Both the position numbers and the translations under genes were made by a program. A stretch of DNA of 64,000 bases from Acidovorax sp. CCYZU-2555 (GTDB lineage Bacteria > Pseudomonadota > Gammaproteobacteria > Burkholderiales > Burkholderiaceae_C): positions 62,001 through 126,000 of the forward strand of contig NZ_JAHCDD010000001.1 of the NCBI RefSeq assembly GCF_018413525.1, read 5' to 3'. The notes under the pieces are model-generated. The model had not been told where the DNA came from. It made no database searches and was given only the letters and a program-made list of their open reading frames with translations. Positions within the stretch are counted from its first letter, which is position 1. Every line of letters begins with the position of its first letter. Positions 8,573 to 17,068 of this stretch are shown one piece after another.

Positions 8573-11455
8573 TTACTTGCGCAGCAAGGCCTTGAGCGCG
8601 TTCTGCAGGCGACGGGCGCTGGCGTCATCGCGGGCGCTGGCCAGCACACGGGCAGCATCCTGGCCCCAGGTTTCCGCGGGTGCGGGGTCGTTGCGGCGCG
8701 TCAGCAATTGCAGCTGCAGCGTGCGACGGGCCGTGATCAGCTCGGCCGGCGTGGGCACGTCGGCGGCCATTTCCAGGCGCAGCAGGGCTTCGCCGGCATC
8801 GCCGGCAACCGGTGCCGAGATCGACTTGGCCCAGGCGCCACGCACTTGCGGCGACACACGACCACCGAGGTCCTGCACGCTGGGCAGCTGCTCGGCATCG
8901 CGCGTTTCCCAGGCATTGAGCAACTGGGTCAGGGCTTCGCCATGGGCTTGCACGGCGAGCTTGCGCAGCGCCATCTGGGCGTGCTCGAGCGCGTCGCGCT
9001 GGGCGCGGAAAGCCGGGTCCGCCAGACGCGGGCCGCGGTCTTCGCGCATGGGACGGTCGCTGCGTTCGCCGAAGCGGCCACCGCGATCGTTGCCACGGTC
9101 GCCAGGACGCGCGTCACGGCGTTCGCCGGGACGGCCAGGGCGGCCGGGTGCTGCGGGAGCATCCTTCTTCATGCCGGGACGGTCGTCACCACGCACCGCA
9201 ACCACGGGCTTGGACACGGCAGCCGGCTTGACTGCGTCGTCGGCAGCAGCCGCTGGCGCGGCGGCGGCATCGGCCTTGGCCGATTCCTGGGCCTGTGCCT
9301 GGCTGTGCAAGGCGGCGTCGAGGCCGGCCATGGCAGCACGGATCTGCTGGGCATCGCCGCTGGCATTCGCGGCTTCGAGGGCCTTGGAGGCGTCGAGCAC
9401 CTGGCGATCGCGCTCGCTGAGCTCTACCTGGGCACGGCTGTTGCGCTCGGTGCCCTTGCGGTTGAATGCGTCGTCCAGCGGCTTGCGGAACGCGTCCCAG
9501 AGCTTTTGCTCATGCTTGCGGTCCAGCGGCACGGCCTGTGCCTCGGCTTGCCAGCGCTGTTGCAGCGACTTGACGGCATCGATGCGCAATGTCGGCGCCT
9601 CACCCAGTGCCACGGCTTCGTCGATCATCGCGTGGCGACGTGCGAGGCTGGCCTTCTGGGCCGAGTGCAGCGGTGCTTCGGCGGCCGTGAAGGCCTGCTT
9701 CCACAGGGGTTGCAGTTCGGCAAACATCTTTTCGCCGACATGGCCGCCATCGCGCCAGCGCTCGCCGAACTGGCGCAGGCTGCGGGACATGGCTTTCCAG
9801 TCGGTCGACGCGGCGTGCTCGGCAGCCCATGCCGTGACTTCCTCGATCAGTTGCAGGCGCTGGGCCTTGTTGTTCGCGGCTTCGCTGCGAACGCGGTCCA
9901 GCCAGCCTTCGACGACCTTGTGCGCGGCGTTGCAGGCTTCGTCGAAACGCTTCCACAGCGCATGGTTGGCAGCCGCGCCTTGGTCGGCCTGCTTCCACTG
10001 CTCGCGCAGGTTGCGCAGCGATTCCTGCATCTTGCGGCCACCCAGGGCCTGGCCGTCGGGACGGTTCAGCAGGGCTTCGGCCTGGGCGACGAGTTCTTCG
10101 CGCACCGAGTCGGCTTTCCAGCCTTGCCAGCCCTGGGCATCGCCCGCGGCCAGCAAAGCGGCATTCACGTCGGCGCCCAGTGCGGCGTCGATATGGCGGC
10201 CTTGCTGCTTGAGCACGGCGCGCAGTTGGGCAATGGCCTTGCTCAGCTTGCCACCACCAGCGCCAGCAGGTGCTGCGGTTTCGGCGGCGGCTGGTGCTTC
10301 GGCTGGAGCGGCTTCGGCGGCAGGCGCTTGGGCAGCTTCGCCTTCAGCAGGCGACGCTTGCACAGCCGCGGCTTCCACAGGCGCCGTTTCAGCGGGCGCG
10401 GCTTCAGCAGCAGCGGCTTCGGCAGGAGCCGCTTCGACGGCAGCAGCAGCTTGCGGTGCGGCCTGCGCGGCGGTGTTCGTCAGCGCGAGCAGATCGGCCA
10501 GTGCCTGGCGCACTGACTGGGCAGCGGCTTCGACCACTTCGGGAGCGACCTTGGCGGCGACCTTGGGTGCAGCCTTGGCGCGCGGGGCGGCGGCGGGCTT
10601 GGCGGGTGCGGCGGCAGTCTTGGCGGCGACCGCGGCGGCTTCCGTGGGCAGGCCACGCGCAACGCGCAGTTCATCGGCCCAGATCGGCACGGGCGGCAGT
10701 TCGGCCTGTTCGTCCTGGGCCGCGGTCTGCGTCAGCGCGAGTGCGGACTGGAACGCATCCCAGACCACCAGCAATTGCTTGCGCGAGTTTTCGAGCTGGG
10801 GCGGGAACTTGGCGTCGACGCTGACCCAGTTGGCATCGCCCGTGAGTTCACCTGCCTGGGATTGCCAGTGGGCGACGTCGGCGCTCAGCGCGTCGAGCGC
10901 GCCCAGCGCATCGCGCCAGGGCTTGGTCGAAAGCACGTCGATGCGCTGCGCCAGCAACACGGCGGCCTCGCGCTGCACCTGCACGCGGTGCTGCAGGTCT
11001 TCGATGACCTTGACGCGCTCGGCCAGCTGGTTCTTGAAGGACGACAGGGGTTCACGCGACAGCGCGGCACCGGCCTTGGCGGCTTCGCGCTGCCAGGTGG
11101 TGGCATCGGCGATGTTCAGGGTGTCGGCGGACAGCAGCTGCTGGGCCTTTTCCGCCCATTCGACACCGATCTTTTCCTGCGTCTCGAGGCGGCGCAGTTC
11201 GTCCAGGCGCTCGCGCACGGCGCGGGCTGCGCTCTTGTCGCGCACGCTGAGTTCCTTGAACACTTCCTGCAATTGGTCATGCGCGGGTTGCGTCGCGAGC
11301 CAGTCGCGCACGCGCGAAGCACGCTCGCCCGAGGTTTCTGCGGAAAACGCGCCGCCGGTCAGCGCATCAAGAGGATGCGTTTCAGAGGTCTTGGCCAGGG
11401 CCGGGTTCACTTCAGGGGCGTCGGACATGTTGCTACGTGGAGAAATAGAAGACAT
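8573..11455 (-). CDS. DUF349 domain-containing protein
   Basis: 960 residues, very Ala/Glu/Gln-rich and almost wholly helical. At least two segments fit the DUF349 pattern of a Trp-containing helix followed by an aromatic-Arg-Phe block: LREQWKQADQGAAANHALW with KRFDEAC, and LRQFGERWRDGGHVGEKMF. A low-complexity Ala/Pro/Glu linker occupies about residues 330-400, and an Arg/Gly/Asp-rich basic stretch (GRPGRPGERRDARPGDRGND) about 750-800. No signal peptide or membrane segment. The family is conserved in beta- and gammaproteobacteria but its function is not established. Two start codons are possible (11455 and MSDAPEV at 11428); neither has a strong ribosome site, so the first is kept. Flanked by its own terminator. 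Confidence 0.85.
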   Translation of the reverse strand: MSSISPRSNMSDAPEVNPALAKTSETHPLDALTGGAFSAETSGERASRVRDWLATQPAHDQLQEVFKELSVRDKSAARAVRERLDELRRLETQEKIGVEWAEKAQQLLSADTLNIADATTWQREAAKAGAALSREPLSSFKNQLAERVKVIEDLQHRVQVQREAAVLLAQRIDVLSTKPWRDALGALDALSADVAHWQSQAGELTGDANWVSVDAKFPPQLENSRKQLLVVWDAFQSALALTQTAAQDEQAELPPVPIWADELRVARGLPTEAAAVAAKTAAAPAKPAAAPRAKAAPKVAAKVAPEVVEAAAQSVRQALADLLALTNTAAQAAPQAAAAVEAAPAEAAAAEAAPAETAPVEAAAVQASPAEGEAAQAPAAEAAPAEAPAAAETAAPAGAGGGKLSKAIAQLRAVLKQQGRHIDAALGADVNAALLAAGDAQGWQGWKADSVREELVAQAEALLNRPDGQALGGRKMQESLRNLREQWKQADQGAAANHALWKRFDEACNAAHKVVEGWLDRVRSEAANNKAQRLQLIEEVTAWAAEHAASTDWKAMSRSLRQFGERWRDGGHVGEKMFAELQPLWKQAFTAAEAPLHSAQKASLARRHAMIDEAVALGEAPTLRIDAVKSLQQRWQAEAQAVPLDRKHEQKLWDAFRKPLDDAFNRKGTERNSRAQVELSERDRQVLDASKALEAANASGDAQQIRAAMAGLDAALHSQAQAQESAKADAAAAPAAAADDAVKPAAVSKPVVAVRGDDRPGMKKDAPAAPGRPGRPGERRDARPGDRGNDRGGRFGERSDRPMREDRGPRLADPAFRAQRDALEHAQMALRKLAVQAHGEALTQLLNAWETRDAEQLPSVQDLGGRVSPQVRGAWAKSISAPVAGDAGEALLRLEMAADVPTPAELITARRTLQLQLLTRRNDPAPAETWGQDAARVLASARDDASARRLQNALKALLRK

Positions 11456-11577
11456 TTTTCAATGGAATAGGCCCTGACCGCCCCAAATTTTGGGCCGGAA
11501 GAACCTGTGCTGCGTCGCGGGCGTCGCAGTGAATAAAGAGTTATTTTCGCTGTTATTTGCGCAGAGCCCAAACTGAA

Positions 11578-14500
11578 TCACCGCAGAGCCAGTTCCAACC
11601 GGGCCTGCGGCTTCCAATCCGGCCCCGCCGAGGGCTGTACGGGCGCCCCGAGAAACAGGCGCTTGAGGGACAATTCCTGTGCTGCCAAATAGTCGCGCAC
11701 CACCACGGCGCGCGCCAATGCAAGCTCACGCATTGCATTGTCGGGCACAGGGACATGGGCCTGCAACAGCGTTCGCATTTCATTGTCGGGCAAATCCTTG
11801 ACCATTCCAAGTACATTGCGCGGCTTGTTGATATCAGCGCGAGCGTACACCGCTTTGAGCAATGCTGCTTCCTCGGCCGGCGCAACGGCCGTAATGCTGT
11901 CTACGGCCTGGCCCGCGCGCAAGGCCTTGCGGCGCTTTTCGGCGAGCAGCATGTGCTGCACCTGGGCCTGCTGCCAGGCGTCGTGCTCGGCGGCCAGCGC
12001 GGCTTCGCCGACCACGGTCATCTGCAGCGCGGGGCGCTCGTGCAAGGCCTGGGCGATCTTGTCGAGGGCCTGCTTGCCCGCGGCATCGAGCGCCGCGCTG
12101 CCGGGGGCGAACTCCACGGCGCCGGAGCTGCCGGCGTCGCCGCCGAACGCGCCCGACAACAACGCGAAAGGCGATGTCACGGCTTTCATGATGAGATTGC
12201 CGATGATCTTGAAGATCACGGGAGCGAGACGGAATTGCGGGTCATTGAGCGAACCGCTGATCGGCAAGTCGAGATCGATCACGCCGTTGCGGTCGGTGAG
12301 CAAGGCCGTCGCCAGCCGCACGGGCAGGCTCGCGGGCGCGCCTTCGACGGCTTCGCCGAAAGTCAACTGGTTGAGCACCAACCGGTTGCTCGCCGTGAGC
12401 TGGCCGTCGGGCTGGATCTTGTAATTGACATCCATCGACAGCTTGCCGCGCTCTATGCCATGGCCCGCATATTTGATCGCGTACGGGGACAGCGGCGACA
12501 GCTCGAGATCGCTCATGCGCGCCGTGACGTCGAGCGCCAGGGGTTTGGCCAGCGGATTGAGCTGGCCCGTGATGTCGAGATTGGCCGTGCCCTGGGCGCG
12601 CCCGCGCAGTTCGAGGTCGGCCATCTGCGGCGGCTGGTCGGGCAAGGTCTCGGACGAGAACGCGCCCAGCCGCCCGGCCAGCGCACTCAGATCCGCCGAG
12701 TAATTGGGCTGAATGAAATAGTCGGAGAACGCGACCGTGCCGCCGCTGAGCACCACGGGGCCCACATGCACCACGGGCGCCGGGCCCGAGGGCACCACCG
12801 CGGGCGCCTCGGCCGTCTGCATGCCGTCGGCCGCGGGCGCGGACTGCTCGGCGGCCTGCTGCTGGCGGGATTTGACGAGGTCCTGCAAATTGATGCGACC
12901 GCTGGGCTGCACGATCACGCGCGCATGGAAATCGCTGAGCGCGGTTTCGCGCAGCCGCACCTGGGTCGCGACGCCGGGCGCCAGCGCCAGGTCAAGACCG
13001 CGCAGCGCGAGCACTTTCCAGCGCAGCAGGTCTTCGCCGCCGGCCAGGTCGGGGCCGGTCAGATTGGGGCGCGGCGCGGCACTGCCCTCGCCTGCGGGCG
13101 CGCTGGGCTGCGCGCGCACGCGCAAGTCGTTGAGCTGCGCATCGCCCAGCAGCGACACCCGCGGCCCGCCCTGCGCGTCTTCATAACGCACGCTTCCCGA
13201 GAAACCGCCGTCGGCGCGCAGCACGCGCACATTGAGCAGGTCTGCTATATAAGGCTCGAACGCGTGCAGCGGCAGATCGCTGGCGCGCACCGTGCCTTGC
13301 ACCAGCAGCGGCGCCACGCGCAAGCTGCCGTCGTAGGCCAGGCTTCCCGCCTGGGCGCGGCGACCGCTGGCCATGCGCAGCGACACCTGCAGCGGCGACG
13401 CTTTCTCGGTCTTCGACAGCGGCGCGAAGTCCCTGACCTTGAGCGCCACGCCGCTGGCCTGCCATTGCACCGGACGCACGGGCAGCGCATCGCGATAGCT
13501 CACCTGGCCGCCATCGACCACCACGCTTTGCAGCAGCACCTCCCAGGGGCGCGGCGCCGGGCCGGTCTTGGCGGGCGCGGGCGCCGAAGCCGCAAGCCAG
13601 GGCTCGAACATCCAGCGGCCCTGGGCATCACGTTGCACGTCGACCACGGGCTGGTTCAGCGTCAGCTGCCCTATGCGCAGTTGCTGCGCGGGCAGCCGCA
13701 GATCGGTATCTTCGATCAGCAACTGGCGCATGCGCGCCGGCGCGGCCTTGTCTTGCAGCGCCAGGTCGTCGAGCGCCAGCCGCGCGACCTTGACTGCCGT
13801 GGTGCCGCCATTCCAGGCCAGGCCGAGCTGGGCCGTGGCCCAACCCTGCACCAGGGGCTTGAACTGGGCCGACAGATAAGAAGCACCCAAACCCAGCGGA
13901 ACCGATTCGAGACTGACGCCGACCTGGCCCAGCGCTGCCGTGGTCTGGCCCTTGAAGGCCAGCACGCCAGGCGCGGCCTTTCCTTTGCCCGAAGCCGAAG
14001 CCAGCGTCATGCGCCCATCGAACTGCACGGGCTGCGTGAGCGGCAGTGCGAGCGCGCTGGCATTCAGCGCAATATCGGAGATCTGCAGGCGCGCGCCCTG
14101 CGCGCCGGCGTCGGCCGACTGGTCGTGCCATTCGGCCCGGCCCTGCGCCACCGTCACCTGGGCGACTTCGACGCGCCAGGGCGTGGGCTGGGCCGCGCCG
14201 GCATCGGCAGCCTGACCGGGGCCGGCCAGCGCAAGCCAGTTGATCACGCCGCGCGCGTCGCGCCCGGCGCGCACCTGGGGCTGGGTCAACACCACCGAGT
14301 CCACCAGCACCAGCTGGCCCAGCGGCTGCAGGTCGCGCAGCGCCACGTCGAGGCGCTCGAACTGCAGCAGCTCCTGGCCCTTGGCATCGCGCAGCTGAGC
14401 CTGGTGCAACGCCAGCTTGCCACGCACGCTGACCTGCGTCTGCTCGGCCTGCTCGAAGCCGATTTCCACATCGGCGTCCAGCCGGCCCGCGACGACCTGC

Positions 14501-15237
14501 ACCGGCAGCGACTTGGGTATATAGCCAAGGAAGTCGGCCAGATCCAGGTCCTGGAACGCCAGGCGCAGCTGCGTGGCCCGGGTGGCCAGAAAAGGCGTGC
14601 TGAATGCCGATGAGTCAAACGTGCTGCCGTTGAGCGCGAACGCCAGCCGCGGCTCGACGCGCACTTCGCGCGCGGATGCCAGGGTGCTGATGAACGGCAG
14701 GCTCAGATGGAGATCGCGCACCTGCTGCGTGCGCTCGACGAGCGCATCTTGAAAATCGACCGAACCGCCCTGCACCTTGATGTTGTAGAGCGCGAAACGC
14801 TGGGGTGCGGCATTGTCTTCGGGCCGGGCCGCGGCGGCCAGCCGCTGCAGGATGTCGTCGATGTCATAGTGGCCCGCGCTGGTCTGCGCGAGATGTACAA
14901 CCGGTGCGTCGACTTCGATCGCATCCACCACTGGCGCCAGGCGCAGCAGGGACTGCATTTCTGCATCCATATATATACGCTGCACGGACAGCAGCGGCTG
15001 CTGGGCGCCGTCCAGTCCGGCGATGCGCAGGCCGTTGAGCGTCAGCTCCAACGTCCAGGGCTTGAATTGCACCGATTCCAGGGTGACGGCGCGGCCCAGT
15101 TTTTCCGAGCCCAGGCGCTGGATCTGGCTTTTGAGCACGGCCGGCACGGCGAGCCACAGCAGCAGCCACAGCGCGAGAAGCGCCGACAGGGCCAGCGCGG
15201 CGTGGCGCAATGCCCGTTTTTGGTTCAAGAATTTCAT
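11578..15237 (-). CDS. DUF748 (AsmA-like) envelope protein
   Basis: 1219 residues. One N-terminal membrane anchor (ALSALLALWLLLWLAVPAVL, about residues 16-35) is followed by the typical AsmA/DUF748 start, GRAVTLESVQFKPWTLELTL and RIYMDAEMQSLLR. The long middle is predicted beta-rich, with recurrent short blocks such as GGQVSYRDALPVRP and GGTVAFSDYFIQPNYSADL. The C-terminal 150 residues (LDAAGKQALDKIAQALHERP) resemble a degenerate OmpA-like domain, as often seen in this family. AsmA-like proteins span the periplasm as bridge-like structures implicated in phospholipid movement to the outer membrane; that role here is inferred from family. No terminator immediately follows the stop. Confidence 0.88.
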   Translation of the reverse strand: MKFLNQKRALRHAALALSALLALWLLLWLAVPAVLKSQIQRLGSEKLGRAVTLESVQFKPWTLELTLNGLRIAGLDGAQQPLLSVQRIYMDAEMQSLLRLAPVVDAIEVDAPVVHLAQTSAGHYDIDDILQRLAAAARPEDNAAPQRFALYNIKVQGGSVDFQDALVERTQQVRDLHLSLPFISTLASAREVRVEPRLAFALNGSTFDSSAFSTPFLATRATQLRLAFQDLDLADFLGYIPKSLPVQVVAGRLDADVEIGFEQAEQTQVSVRGKLALHQAQLRDAKGQELLQFERLDVALRDLQPLGQLVLVDSVVLTQPQVRAGRDARGVINWLALAGPGQAADAGAAQPTPWRVEVAQVTVAQGRAEWHDQSADAGAQGARLQISDIALNASALALPLTQPVQFDGRMTLASASGKGKAAPGVLAFKGQTTAALGQVGVSLESVPLGLGASYLSAQFKPLVQGWATAQLGLAWNGGTTAVKVARLALDDLALQDKAAPARMRQLLIEDTDLRLPAQQLRIGQLTLNQPVVDVQRDAQGRWMFEPWLAASAPAPAKTGPAPRPWEVLLQSVVVDGGQVSYRDALPVRPVQWQASGVALKVRDFAPLSKTEKASPLQVSLRMASGRRAQAGSLAYDGSLRVAPLLVQGTVRASDLPLHAFEPYIADLLNVRVLRADGGFSGSVRYEDAQGGPRVSLLGDAQLNDLRVRAQPSAPAGEGSAAPRPNLTGPDLAGGEDLLRWKVLALRGLDLALAPGVATQVRLRETALSDFHARVIVQPSGRINLQDLVKSRQQQAAEQSAPAADGMQTAEAPAVVPSGPAPVVHVGPVVLSGGTVAFSDYFIQPNYSADLSALAGRLGAFSSETLPDQPPQMADLELRGRAQGTANLDITGQLNPLAKPLALDVTARMSDLELSPLSPYAIKYAGHGIERGKLSMDVNYKIQPDGQLTASNRLVLNQLTFGEAVEGAPASLPVRLATALLTDRNGVIDLDLPISGSLNDPQFRLAPVIFKIIGNLIMKAVTSPFALLSGAFGGDAGSSGAVEFAPGSAALDAAGKQALDKIAQALHERPALQMTVVGEAALAAEHDAWQQAQVQHMLLAEKRRKALRAGQAVDSITAVAPAEEAALLKAVYARADINKPRNVLGMVKDLPDNEMRTLLQAHVPVPDNAMRELALARAVVVRDYLAAQELSLKRLFLGAPVQPSAGPDWKPQARLELALR

Positions 15238-15746
15238 GGGGTGCTCAAGGTTTCACTGCGAGCCGCGCGATGCGCTGCGCAGGCGCCATTGCACCAGAAA
15301 ACCAGGGTGAGCAAAAGTAAGAGCCGCGCCAGGCGGCGCGCAAATAGAAAGCCCGGTCAGCGGCGGGGCCGGTGACCGGGCTTTACGGCAGGCTCCAAGT
15401 CCTATGCCGTGGGGATTGCAACCTGGAGAGGATAGTCCTGGTTGCGTGGAAGCATCGATTGCTCCCTGGAGGCCTTAGGAGACAGCCAAAGGACAGGAAC
15501 TGACAGATTTAAGTGCCGTTCCGCCTATCAACGCTCTTCCAGCAGTCAACTGCCATGGCAGTCGGCTAAAGAATAAGCGAGCTGCAGTGCAGCAATCCAA
15601 TGAGTTTTTGCAATGGTCGAAAAAACTTAATAGAACTGACACAAATGGCTGTCAATGGGAATTTTCCAGGGGACAAACCGCTGAAACATGCGTTTCTATA
15701 CAGGTTTTTATATGCCTTTTAAGTCTAACAGATATTTTTTATAGTA
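15238..15746. other. Gene-free stretch upstream of the transglycosylase promoter
   Basis: About 510 bases. It contains a 12-base perfect inverted repeat (AAAGCCCGGTCA 15348-15359 / TGACCGGGCTTT 15373-15384). The composition then becomes AT-rich from about 15580. An open frame at 15587-15937 (116 codons) has no family resemblance, crosses the promoter and leader described below, and is not called. Confidence 0.5.
15348..15384. terminator. Perfect 12-base-pair hairpin, possible bidirectional terminator
   Basis: AAAGCCCGGTCA and TGACCGGGCTTT around a 13-base loop. The flanking T/A runs are only three bases, so termination is uncertain. Its position before both divergent units may simply insulate them. 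Confidence 0.45.
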
Positions 15747-15776
15747 TTGACTTGGTATTAGGTGAGCTTCTAGAAT
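15747..15776 (+). promoter_or_regulatory. Sigma-70 type promoter of the transglycosylase
   Basis: TTGACT (15747-15752), 18-base spacer, TAGAAT (15771-15776). Transcription should begin near 15783 and leave a leader of about 165 bases. Confidence 0.6.
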
Positions 15777-15782
15777 CCGCCA

Positions 15783-15948
15783 TTCTCGAAAAAGAGACCC
15801 TCTCTTCGCTGCATACAAGTGCTCAGACCACTTCCTTTGATGCCTTTCCGGCACCGCACAAAGGCTTGCAGCGCGCCAATCTAGGCGTTCGCCCCATGCC
15901 CCCTCACGGGTCAGCAAAGCGGGGTGACGCCTGTTGAAAGGAATCAAT
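15783..15948 (+). promoter_or_regulatory. Structured 5' leader of the transglycosylase gene, candidate cis-acting RNA
   Basis: Helices visible by eye: AAGAGA (15792-15797)/TCTCTT (15801-15806). CGCTGCA (15807-15813)/TGCAGCG (15867-15873) closes a junction containing AAGTG (15817-15821)/CACTT (15829-15833) and GCCTTT (15842-15847)/AAAGGC (15860-15865). AGGCGT (15883-15888)/ACGCCT (15927-15932) has CCCC/GGGG stacked inside and ends 2 bases before the ribosome site GAAAGG. TGCC (15841-15844)/GGCA (15850-15853) is a competing pairing. I do not recognise a known riboswitch class. Confidence 0.5.
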
Positions 15949-16797
15949 ATGCCTGCATTAGCGAAAGCTTTCGCTGCAATGCGAACCTTCGCGTCCGATG
16001 TGACCGACGGTTTTCTGGAAATTACCCACAACAGCTTTGCCCTGCTGGGTCTGGCTGTGGCCTTCGTGGCCATCACCTTGTTCGCCCGTCCCGACCTGCG
16101 CCTGGAAGGCGAAGCCCACCTGCGCGATTGGCTGCAGGCGCGCCAGGTGGCCGTGATCGACATGCCCACCGAGCCCGATGCGATTGATCGCGCCACGGCG
16201 AGCAATCCCAAGGACCTGCCGCGCGAGCAGGCCGCTGTCGCCTTCTGGCTCAGCAAGAAATACCGGGTCGCGCCCGAGCCGCTGGCCGCGCTGGTCTCCG
16301 AAGCCTACACGCTGGGCCAGAGCAACAAGATCGACCCGACACTGATCCTGGCCATCATGGCCATCGAATCGAGCTTCAACCCGTTTGCGCAAAGCGCGGT
16401 CGGCGCCCAGGGTCTGATGCAGGTCATGACCAGCGTGCACACCGACAAGTATGAAAACTTTGGCGGCCGCCTGGCCGCGTTCGACCCCGTGACCAATCTG
16501 CGGGTCGGCGTCAAGGTGCTCAAGGATGCGATCGGCCGCGCAGGCTCGGTCGAAGGCGGCCTGCGCCACTACGTGGGTGCCGCCAACCTGCCCAACGACG
16601 GCGGCTATGCGGCCAAGGTGCTCGCCGAGCACAGCCGTCTGCGCCAGGCCGCGGGCCTGCGCGCTCTGCCTCCTGCCGCCCCTGCCGCTCCGGCCCAGCC
16701 TCTGCTCACCGTCAAGCAGACCGCTCCTCAGGTCGCTCCCGCGGCCGAACCTGTCGCCAGCGCCAGCGAACAGGTCGCGTTGAACACCAACCTCTGA
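15949..16797 (+). CDS. Membrane-anchored lytic transglycosylase, SLT domain
   Basis: 282 residues from the ATG at 15949, which has GAAAGGAA 7 bases upstream; an in-frame TTG 15 bases earlier is less likely. One hydrophobic segment (SFALLGLAVAFVAITLF, about residues 29-45) serves as an uncleaved anchor. The SLT fold covers about 105-225, with catalytic Glu in ILAIMAIESSFNPFAQS, then GAQGLMQVM and a C-terminal helix with GGLRHYVGAANL. An Ala/Pro-rich tail follows. Such enzymes cleave the peptidoglycan glycan strand to leave 1,6-anhydromuramic acid. It is a short version of the family and stands alone between a long structured leader and the glyA riboswitch, so its partner process cannot be told. 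Confidence 0.9.
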   Translation: MPALAKAFAAMRTFASDVTDGFLEITHNSFALLGLAVAFVAITLFARPDLRLEGEAHLRDWLQARQVAVIDMPTEPDAIDRATASNPKDLPREQAAVAFWLSKKYRVAPEPLAALVSEAYTLGQSNKIDPTLILAIMAIESSFNPFAQSAVGAQGLMQVMTSVHTDKYENFGGRLAAFDPVTNLRVGVKVLKDAIGRAGSVEGGLRHYVGAANLPNDGGYAAKVLAEHSRLRQAAGLRALPPAAPAAPAQPLLTVKQTAPQVAPAAEPVASASEQVALNTNL

Positions 16798-16873
16798 TCG
16801 AAGTACCCCGCGCTGCGCCCCGCCGCAGCAAGCCCTTTGCCGCGCGGGCATCCGGGCTCGGCTACACTACCGG

Positions 16874-17029
16874 GGTACGCAACTGGCGATAGGCGCAGTC
16901 CAGGAGGTCGAAAGACCGGGCTGCCGCTGACGTGGAAACCAACGGATGCTGGCCATCTGTGAACCACCGGGGAGCGTACCGCCCAGGCATAACGGATCCG
17001 CCTGAAGCGTTCCGCCGTTCGCCTGGGCA
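16874..17029 (+). promoter_or_regulatory. ZTP/ZMP (pfl) riboswitch upstream of glyA
   Basis: Hallmarks of the pfl RNA are present in order: P1 strand GGTACG (16874-16879), AACTGGCG (16881-16888), GTGG and CCAC of P2, the conserved block CCACCGGGGAGCG (16964-16976), P1 return strand CGTACC (16975-16980), and CGCCTGGGCA (17020-17029), which makes the pseudoknot. This class senses the purine intermediate ZMP/ZTP, which builds up when 10-formyl-folate is short, and turns on one-carbon genes such as glyA. GCCCAGGC (16981-16988) can pair with GCCTGGGC (17021-17028), a likely switch element. A small hairpin (CCCTT/AAGGG, 17031-17046) precedes the start codon. Confidence 0.85.
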
Positions 17030-17068
17030 GCCCTTGGCCTCAAGGGACTACAAGTTCATAGGACTGCC

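Noticed and set aside
8457-11477. Long plus-strand open frames of 1006 and 663 codons opposite the DUF349 gene
   Set aside because: Mirror frames of a GC-rich gene: low-complexity Ser/Ala/Arg or His/Gly-rich products without family similarity or ribosome site.
11557-14613. 1018-codon plus-strand frame opposite the DUF748 gene
   Set aside because: His/Arg/Gln/Gly-rich shadow of the real coding strand, typical of antisense frames in GC-rich DNA. The same reasoning removes the long frames at 1904-3442, 4051-5964, 34955-37234, 43356-46388 and 48811-51300.
15840-15930. Resemblance of GCACAAAGGC and GGTCAGCAAAGC to a c-di-GMP-I riboswitch
   Set aside because: The two pieces are about 50 bases apart without the P1b helix, the AAACC part and the tetraloop receptor in the right order, so the class cannot be claimed.
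15587-15937. 116-codon frame before the transglycosylase
   Set aside because: It crosses the promoter and the helices of the leader, has no ribosome site and no recognisable family; composition is not that of a coding region here.
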